Made by a program: the position numbers and the translations under genes. From Syntrophomonadaceae bacterium (GTDB lineage Bacteria; Bacillota; Dethiobacteria; DTU022), in contig PXBM01000112.1 of assembly GCA_003566935.1 (NCBI GenBank), positions 1 through 5,288 on the forward strand: 5,288 bases of DNA, read 5' to 3'. Position 1 is the stretch's first letter. Every line of letters begins with the position of its first letter. Under the pieces are notes generated by a model. It saw nothing but the letters and a program-made list of their open reading frames with translations, made no database searches and was not told the DNA's origin. This document shows positions 1 through 3,779 of the stretch, one piece after another.

Positions 1-171
1 CAGGCCAGCAGGGTTTTACTGGGCAATTCAATAACTCTTACCCCGGGGACTTTAACTGTTTTGTCTGAGGGCAATAAGTATTTAGTTCATGCTTTAACCA
101 GGCATAATGGTGAAGCCCTGAAGACCTGGCCTTTGATCGATCGGTTAAAGCAGATGGAGGCCGATAAATAA
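1..171 (+). CDS. mrpE: MrpE, Na+/H+ antiporter subunit E (3' end only)
   Basis: The first 56 codons of the window are open in frame 1 and end in TAA at 169-171. The visible protein starts QASRVLLGNSITLTPGT, the signature of the MrpE/MnhE family (PF01899), where an asparagine followed by an S-x-T-L-T-P-G-T stretch ends the transmembrane region and begins the soluble C-terminal domain. The rest (TVLSEGNKYLVHALTRHN, ending in a basic/acidic tail) fits that cytoplasmic domain. About two thirds of a usual 160-residue MrpE, including all its membrane segments, lies upstream of the window. MrpE is a small accessory subunit needed for full activity of the antiporter complex. The stop codon shares its last A with the mrpF start, so the two are probably translationally coupled. 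Confidence 0.9.
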   Translation, partial: QASRVLLGNSITLTPGTLTVLSEGNKYLVHALTRHNGEALKTWPLIDRLKQMEADK

Positions 172-452
172 TGAATACGGGTCAAATCCTCGAATTCTTA
201 TATAGCTTAGGCGCAGTGCTGGTCATGCTGATGATCTTCTTATCACTGATTCGCGCTCTCATAGGGCCTTCTGCTCCTGACAGGGTAGCTGCGATTAATA
301 TCATCGGTACAAAAACACTGGTCATTATCACCCTGATTGCTTTTATTTATAACCAGATTTATTTTTTAGATATTGCCATGATTTATGCCCTGATGAGCTT
401 TATTACTACTATCGGAGTGGCGAAATATCTTGAGAAGGGAGCTCTGGACTGA
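171..452 (+). CDS. mrpF: MrpF, Na+/H+ antiporter subunit F
   Basis: This 93-residue protein has three predicted membrane helices (about 8-30, 45-61 and 64-86), the usual size and topology of MrpF/MnhF/PhaF. The family signature GPSAPDRVAA lies at residues 32-41 (G-P-x-x-P-D-R), and the third helix starts FLDIAMIYAL with the conserved Asp67. The start is ATG at 171 with GGAGG at 156-160, and it overlaps the mrpE stop by one base. MrpF is a small integral membrane subunit of the hetero-oligomeric Mrp complex and corresponds to MbhB in the archaeal hydrogenase. One oddity is that the Asp that normally follows PDRVVAL in the family is Asn43 here (AAIN). The stop TGA at 450-452 overlaps the apparent CTG start of mrpG. 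Confidence 0.94.
   Translation: MNTGQILEFLYSLGAVLVMLMIFLSLIRALIGPSAPDRVAAINIIGTKTLVIITLIAFIYNQIYFLDIAMIYALMSFITTIGVAKYLEKGALD
435..441 (+). promoter_or_regulatory. Ribosome binding site fixing the mrpG start
   Basis: AAGGGAG lies inside the end of mrpF, seven bases before CTG at 449. The reading frame of mrpG is open only from 434 onward, and no ATG, GTG or TTG occurs in it before the conserved MrpG motif. The site therefore points to CTG 449 as the initiator. Confidence 0.65.
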
Positions 453-772
453 TCGCTTACTGGGTTGAAACAGCGCTTGATATTATTTCGATTATAACTT
501 TAATAGGCGGCCTATTCTTTCTTTTTGTCGGCACCGTTGGTCTGCTGCGCTTTCCTGATGTTTATAATCGGCTGCATGCCACCACCAAGTGCGATACCCT
601 GGGAGCAGGTCTGATCTTACTTTCCCTGGCCTTGCAAAGTCCTGTGGCCACTGGTGTCCGATTAGCCCTGTTAATATTCTTTATTTTAATTACCAACCCT
701 ACAGCCGCCCACGCTATTGCCAGAGCAGCTTATAAAATCGGGTTTAAGCCGGTTGAAAGCGGGAGGGAATAG
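449..772 (+). CDS. mrpG: MrpG, Na+/H+ antiporter subunit G, apparent CTG start
   Basis: This frame encodes a 107-residue protein with three membrane helices (about 10-30, 50-63 and 68-84). The diagnostic MnhG/MrpG motif GLLRFPDVYNRLHATTK is at residues 31-47, followed by DTLGAGLIL, and the family's ending TNPTAAHAIARAAY is at 82-95 with the conserved Pro84. This makes it a complete MrpG (PF03334), equivalent to MbhC. Upstream the frame is closed by TGA at 431-433 and has no ATG, GTG or TTG before the motif. The best start is CTG at 449, giving M-IAYWVETALDII, with AAGGGAG seven bases upstream and a CTGA overlap with the mrpF stop. This resembles the common ATGA coupling overlap with A changed to C. 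A base error in the assembly is an alternative explanation. The product call is firm; the start codon is inferred. Confidence 0.92.
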   Translation: MIAYWVETALDIISIITLIGGLFFLFVGTVGLLRFPDVYNRLHATTKCDTLGAGLILLSLALQSPVATGVRLALLIFFILITNPTAAHAIARAAYKIGFKPVESGRE

Positions 773-773
773 G

Positions 774-1013
774 ATGACCGAAGTGCTTAATGTCCTTCTG
801 CTGTTGTTCTTAATTGTCTGCGCTATAGGGGTCGGATATATCCGTGATCTGTTAAGCGCTGTAATACTATTTTCCACTTTTGGTTTGATTATGGCCATAA
901 TCTGGCAGCAGTTGAGTGCTCCTGATGTGGCCATGGTCGAAGCGGCTCTTGGTACCGGTGTAGTCACACTGCTTTTAATAGCCGCTATCGCGAAGACCAA
1001 GAGAGCTGAATGA
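774..1013 (+). CDS. MbhD-like subunit (DUF4040; MrpA C-terminal domain part 1)
   Basis: This 79-residue membrane protein has three helices (about 5-22, 25-46 and 54-73). The centre LSAPDVAMVEAALGTG at residues 47-62 is the hallmark of the MbhD/DUF4040 family (PF13244), including the membrane Glu56 conserved in it. In Bacillus-type Mrp the same domain is fused to the C-terminal part of the large MrpA protein. Here it stands alone, as in Pyrococcus-type Mbh complexes. The start is ATG 774, because GGGAGGG at 761-767 sits six bases before it and it follows the mrpG stop by one base. An upstream in-frame start at 717 would lie inside mrpG and adds non-conserved residues. The domain is thought to form part of the sodium-handling path near MrpB, MrpF and MrpG. 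Confidence 0.9.
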   Translation: MTEVLNVLLLLFLIVCAIGVGYIRDLLSAVILFSTFGLIMAIIWQQLSAPDVAMVEAALGTGVVTLLLIAAIAKTKRAE

Positions 1014-1044
1014 GAAAACTGAGGTCGCGGGAGGGATATTTTTA

Positions 1045-1386
1045 ATGCTATACATACTTTTGGCTCTGTTTGTGGTTATTCTTACTTTTGTCTTGAGGTT
1101 TATAATCGGAGTAGAACCGCGAACACTGCTTACTCTTTACTTGCTAGCAGGCATTATCTTTCTACTCAGCTTTACCGTTGCTGAAATGCCAACATTTGGT
1201 TCACCGGATAATCCTACTTTTAATGAGGTGCCACAGCGTTACCTGGAGCAAGGGGTAGAAGAAACCGGGGCGGTTAACATCGTAAGCTCTGTTATTATTG
1301 ATTATCGCGCTTTCGATACCCTTGGTGAAGCAACAGTATTATTTGTTGCTATTGCGGCAGTTGCCGCTACTTTACGATCTCACTAG
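1045..1386 (+). CDS. MbhE-like subunit (MrpA C-terminal domain part 2)
   Basis: This 113-residue protein has two N-terminal helices (about 2-20 and 27-44), a polar stretch rich in Pro and Glu (about 48-75), and a C-terminal helix (about 96-110). The signature ETGAVNIVSSVIIDYRAFD then TLGE at residues 73-95 is characteristic of MbhE (PF20501) and of the very C-terminal part of MrpA, with acidic Asp86, Asp91 and Glu95. ATG 1045 is preceded by GGAGGG at 1030-1035, nine bases upstream, and by a 31-base gap after the MbhD-like gene. Separate MbhD and MbhE genes placed between mrpG and mrpB reproduce the archaeal mbh order. Together the two proteins supply what MrpA supplies through its C-terminus in classical Mrp complexes. 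Confidence 0.9.
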   Translation: MLYILLALFVVILTFVLRFIIGVEPRTLLTLYLLAGIIFLLSFTVAEMPTFGSPDNPTFNEVPQRYLEQGVEETGAVNIVSSVIIDYRAFDTLGEATVLFVAIAAVAATLRSH

Positions 1387-1404
1387 ATATTTGAGTTAGG
1401 TACT

Positions 1405-1411
1405 GGGGGAG
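1405..1411 (+). promoter_or_regulatory. Ribosome binding site fixing the mrpB start
   Basis: GGGGGAG lies in the short gap after the MbhE-like gene. Six bases later is ATC at 1418, in frame with mrpB. No ATG, GTG or TTG lies within reach. The next standard codon is GTG 1457, 46 bases away, which has no comparable site in front of it. Confidence 0.6.
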
Positions 1412-1417
1412 ATATTT

Positions 1418-1843
1418 ATCGAAGATCAAATCATTCGTATAACAAGCCGCCTGGTTGTGCCTTTTATCCAGATTTACGGTATATATGTGATTTTGCATGG
1501 CCACTTATCTCCCGGAGGCAGTTTTTCGGGCGGTGCTATCTTCGGGGCCAGCCTGGTCCTGGTAGCGCTTTCCTTTAACCTTGAAGCCGGATCGAGGCAA
1601 ATCCCTCATCATACAGCCTCGGTGCTTGAAAGTGGTGGAGCCCTGGGTTACGTTTTGACGGGTTTAGTTGGAGTATTTGCCGGCAGTTATTTTCTGGCCA
1701 ATCAACTGGCAGGATTTCCTATGGGCCAGCCCGGTCAATTATTTAGCGCTGGTGCGATCCTGGTTATTACTGTTTTTGTTGGAATCAAGGTTGCCAGCAC
1801 CATCGCTACCCTGTTTTTATACATAATCGAAGGGGAAAAGTAA
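1418..1843 (+). CDS. mrpB: MrpB, MnhB-domain antiporter subunit, apparent ATC start
   Basis: This frame encodes 141 residues with four membrane helices and matches MnhB/MrpB (PF04039). The signature ILHGHLSPGGSFSGGAI lies at residues 25-41, with His27 and His29 and the Pro-Gly-Gly turn. It corresponds to MbhF. The family N-terminus (M-x-D-x-I-I-R-x-x-x-R-L-L-x-P) is visible as EDQIIRITSRLVVP, so translation should start just before it. There the codon is ATC at 1418, six bases after GGGGGAG. The frame is open back to 1400 but holds only GTA and CTG upstream, both too early for that binding site. GTG 1457 would remove 13 conserved residues, including the beginning of the first helix. I therefore call ATC 1418, with GTG 1457 or a sequencing error as alternatives. 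The gene ends one base before mrpC. Confidence 0.9.
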   Translation: MEDQIIRITSRLVVPFIQIYGIYVILHGHLSPGGSFSGGAIFGASLVLVALSFNLEAGSRQIPHHTASVLESGGALGYVLTGLVGVFAGSYFLANQLAGFPMGQPGQLFSAGAILVITVFVGIKVASTIATLFLYIIEGEK

Positions 1844-1844
1844 T

Positions 1845-2213
1845 ATGGAGATTTTAATCGGTATAATAGATAACTATTACTATATGGTTGCGATTATCCT
1901 TTTTGTAATTGGTATGTACACAATGTTGACTCACTCTAATATGATCAAAAAAGTAATTGCCATGAACATAATGGATGCTTCAGTGTTCTTGATGTTTGTT
2001 GCGGTCGGTTATGCGCATGGTTCACAGGCTCCTATCATCAGGGAGGGAGCAGATGTTATTTACGCCAACCCCCTGCCTGGGGCATTGATATTAACCGGAA
2101 TCGTTGTAGCCGTTTCTGTAACTGCTTACGCTTTAAGCCTGGTTGTAAAAATATACCGATATTATGATACCTGTGACTATGATGAAATATGTGAGATAAG
2201 GAGCCGGGAGTAG
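1845..2213 (+). CDS. mrpC: MrpC, NuoK-like antiporter subunit C
   Basis: This 122-residue protein has three helices (about 12-29, 36-56 and 79-103), the fold of the MrpC/NuoK family (PF00420); it corresponds to MbhG. The segment before and into helix 3, YANPLPGALILTGIVV (residues 73-88), is the MrpC signature normally read as V-D-P-L-P-Q-A-L-x-L-T-A-I-V-I. Here the Asp is Asn75 and the Gln is Gly79. MrpC is the linker between the large antiporter subunits and the small ones. The ATG follows the mrpB stop by one base and has AAGGGGA eight bases upstream. The C-terminal tail after Tyr107 (DTCDYDEICEIRSRE) is acidic with two Cys and looks longer than typical. The stop TAG overlaps the GTG of mrpD by one base, implying coupled translation. 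Confidence 0.93.
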   Translation: MEILIGIIDNYYYMVAIILFVIGMYTMLTHSNMIKKVIAMNIMDASVFLMFVAVGYAHGSQAPIIREGADVIYANPLPGALILTGIVVAVSVTAYALSLVVKIYRYYDTCDYDEICEIRSRE

Positions 2214-3691
2214 TGGGGTTTTCTGAGCATTTTCCAGCTTTGATCGTGGCAATTTTTTTCTTTGCTGCATTTTTGTCGCCCCTGCTTTACCGTTGGGCCA
2301 GGCACCTCTCGGCAGCTTACCTGGTTGTCACCCTGGTTGCGGCCTTTGGTATGGTGATAGCTTTGCTTGTTCAGGTTCAGCAGGGAGGTCCTGTTTATTA
2401 TCATATGGGAGGGTGGTCTCCCCCCTGGGGAATTGAATTTAAGGCAGATCCCCTGCGTCTGTATGTGCTGCTGGTAGTGATCGGGGTTAGCCTGTGGGTA
2501 TTTATTTATGCTTTAAGAGACTTGCATCATGAGTTAAAAAAAGCGGTAATGGGCTGGTATTATGCACTTTTTGCGGTCCTGGTCGGTTCCATGGCCGGAA
2601 TAGCTTTAACCAATGATCTTTTCAACCTTTTCGTTCTTATGGAAATATGTGCTATATCTGCCTGTGCTATTATATCGATCAAGGAGGACCGGGAATGCCT
2701 GGAAGCCAGCTTTAAATATTTAATTATGAGCGCTATGGGAACGGGTTGTTTTCTGCTTGGCGTTGTAATGCTTTACATGGTTACAGGCTATCTTAATTAC
2801 AGCTTTATGCAGGCAGAACTTGTTGAAGCTTTTAACCATTACCCGCGCAATATTTTTACTGCTGCTGCTCTATTTATTGTTGCCTTTGGCACTAAGGCCG
2901 CACTATTCCCCTTGCACGTCTGGCTGCCTGATGCTCACGCTTCGGCGCCTTCTCCATCCAGCGCTATGTTATCGGGCGTAGTGATCAAGATATATGCTTT
3001 TGGCCTTTTCCTGATGTTCTATGAGGTGTTCCCGCCCGAGCTCCTCAAGACGATACCGCTCAATGAAATTGTGCTCTGGTTGGCTTCACTGGGCGCTTTA
3101 TTTGGCTCTGTGTATGCCATGCTGCAATCTGATTTGAAAAAAATGCTGGCTTTTTCCAGTATAGGTCAGATTGCTTATATTTTCATGGGAATCGGCTTCC
3201 ATCATGATCTGGCCATGGTCGGCGGGTTCTATCACCTAATGGTTCATGCGGTAACCAAGGCCATGCTGTTTATGGCTGCCGGGGTGATCATCTATTCAAC
3301 TGGGATACGAAAAATAGAGGACCTTGCCGGTATCGGAAGGGTTTTACCTGTAACAATGATTGCTTTTTCAATTGGCAGCGCGTCTATGGTAGGTTTGCCG
3401 GGGACCGGTGGTTTAATCAGTAAGTGGTTTTTAGCTTTAAGCGCCCTTGAAATCGGGCGGCCTTTTTTTGTGCTGGTTATTTTGGCCAGCAGCCTGTTAA
3501 ATGCCGTCTATTATATGCCAATTGTTATCAACGCTTTTATGCACCATGACGAGTTTGAAAATGATTTTAAACCTGTTCCCCGGGTAATGCAGGCCTGCAT
3601 GATTGTGGGCATGATTTTTGTTGTAGTTTCCGGTTTTTACACCACACCGGTAGTTAATTTGTTGGAGCAGGCAGCAGAGCTGTTTTTCTAA
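2213..3691 (+). CDS. mrpD: MrpD-type antiporter subunit (MbhH-like, proton_antipo_M)
   Basis: This 492-residue protein of about 14 helices is typical in length for MrpD/MbhH and belongs to the Proton_antipo_M family (PF00361) shared with NuoL/M/N. Visible key residues are Glu144 in helix 5 (FNLFVLMEI), Lys228 in helix 7 (FGTKAALFPLHVWLPDAHA), Lys259 in helix 8 (LSGVVIKIYAFG), His345 and Lys349 (HLMVHAVTKAMLF), and Lys404 in the late broken helix (GLPGTGGLISKWFL). These form the proton/cation half-channels and the central charged axis in the family. The start is GTG 2213, with AAGGAG at 2198-2203 nine bases upstream and a one-base overlap with the mrpC stop. The APSPSSAMLSG version of the helix 7-8 motif is closer, from memory, to Mbh/anaerobe-type MrpD than to Bacillus MrpD. 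It is complete, with no missing key residue. Confidence 0.94.
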   Translation: MGFSEHFPALIVAIFFFAAFLSPLLYRWARHLSAAYLVVTLVAAFGMVIALLVQVQQGGPVYYHMGGWSPPWGIEFKADPLRLYVLLVVIGVSLWVFIYALRDLHHELKKAVMGWYYALFAVLVGSMAGIALTNDLFNLFVLMEICAISACAIISIKEDRECLEASFKYLIMSAMGTGCFLLGVVMLYMVTGYLNYSFMQAELVEAFNHYPRNIFTAAALFIVAFGTKAALFPLHVWLPDAHASAPSPSSAMLSGVVIKIYAFGLFLMFYEVFPPELLKTIPLNEIVLWLASLGALFGSVYAMLQSDLKKMLAFSSIGQIAYIFMGIGFHHDLAMVGGFYHLMVHAVTKAMLFMAAGVIIYSTGIRKIEDLAGIGRVLPVTMIAFSIGSASMVGLPGTGGLISKWFLALSALEIGRPFFVLVILASSLLNAVYYMPIVINAFMHHDEFENDFKPVPRVMQACMIVGMIFVVVSGFYTTPVVNLLEQAAELFF

Positions 3692-3697
3692 AACAAT

Positions 3698-3716
3698 AAA
3701 GGAAATCCTTTCCTTT
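3698..3716 (+). other. Short inverted repeat after mrpD
   Basis: AAAGGAAA and TTTCCTTT are perfect reverse complements separated by TCC, beginning seven bases after the mrpD stop. The RNA would form an 8-bp stem with a 3-base loop, but only two pairs are G-C and no run of U follows (CAGTTG comes next). It could be a weak terminator, a transcript-processing or stabilising hairpin, or chance in AT-rich DNA. It lies just upstream of the -35 box of the promoter called next. Confidence 0.4.
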
Positions 3717-3719
3717 CAG

Positions 3720-3749
3720 TTGAAATATTCAGGGAACAAGAGCTATAAT
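3720..3749 (+). promoter_or_regulatory. Predicted sigma-70/sigma-A promoter upstream of the second antiporter subunit
   Basis: TTGAAA at 3720-3725 and a perfect TATAAT at 3744-3749 are separated by 18 bases. Transcription would begin near 3756 and give a leader of roughly 24 bases containing a strong ribosome binding site. It occupies the only sizeable gap in the cluster, so the second large subunit may be transcribed on its own as well as by read-through from mrpD. Confidence 0.6.
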
Positions 3750-3766
3750 AGTTTGTAAAGTCTTTC

Positions 3767-3774
3767 GGAGGTGG
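3767..3774 (+). promoter_or_regulatory. Strong ribosome binding site deciding a TTG start
   Basis: GGAGGTGG ends five bases before TTG 3780. An in-frame GTG at 3771 lies inside this site and is too close to be used with it. The first in-frame ATG (3837) is 57 bases further on and would remove most of the first membrane helix. TTG 3780 is therefore the preferred start. Confidence 0.7.
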
Positions 3775-3779
3775 TTGTT

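Noticed and set aside
449..481. ATT (482) or ATC (452) as the mrpG start
   Set aside because: ATC 452 directly follows the CTG and has no better spacing, and ATT 482 would cut into the first helix without a binding site. CTG 449 fits both the binding site and the overlap pattern.
717..773. Longer start for the MbhD-like gene
   Set aside because: It would lie entirely inside mrpG, adds a non-conserved MPEQLIKSGLS-type extension, and ignores the strong GGGAGGG site placed correctly for ATG 774.
686..1000. 104-codon open frame on the minus strand
   Set aside because: It runs antisense through the well-supported mrpG and MbhD-like genes and its product (many Ser/Thr/Asn, no family pattern) looks like a reverse shadow of hydrophobic codons.
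2177..2404. 75-codon open frame on the minus strand
   Set aside because: Antisense to the mrpC end and mrpD start, with no recognisable domain. The plus-strand genes explain the sequence fully.
3692..3779. Riboswitch or small RNA in the gap before the second antiporter gene
   Set aside because: The gap is only 88 bases and is largely occupied by the promoter and ribosome binding site. The predicted leader of about 24 bases is too short for a structured riboswitch.
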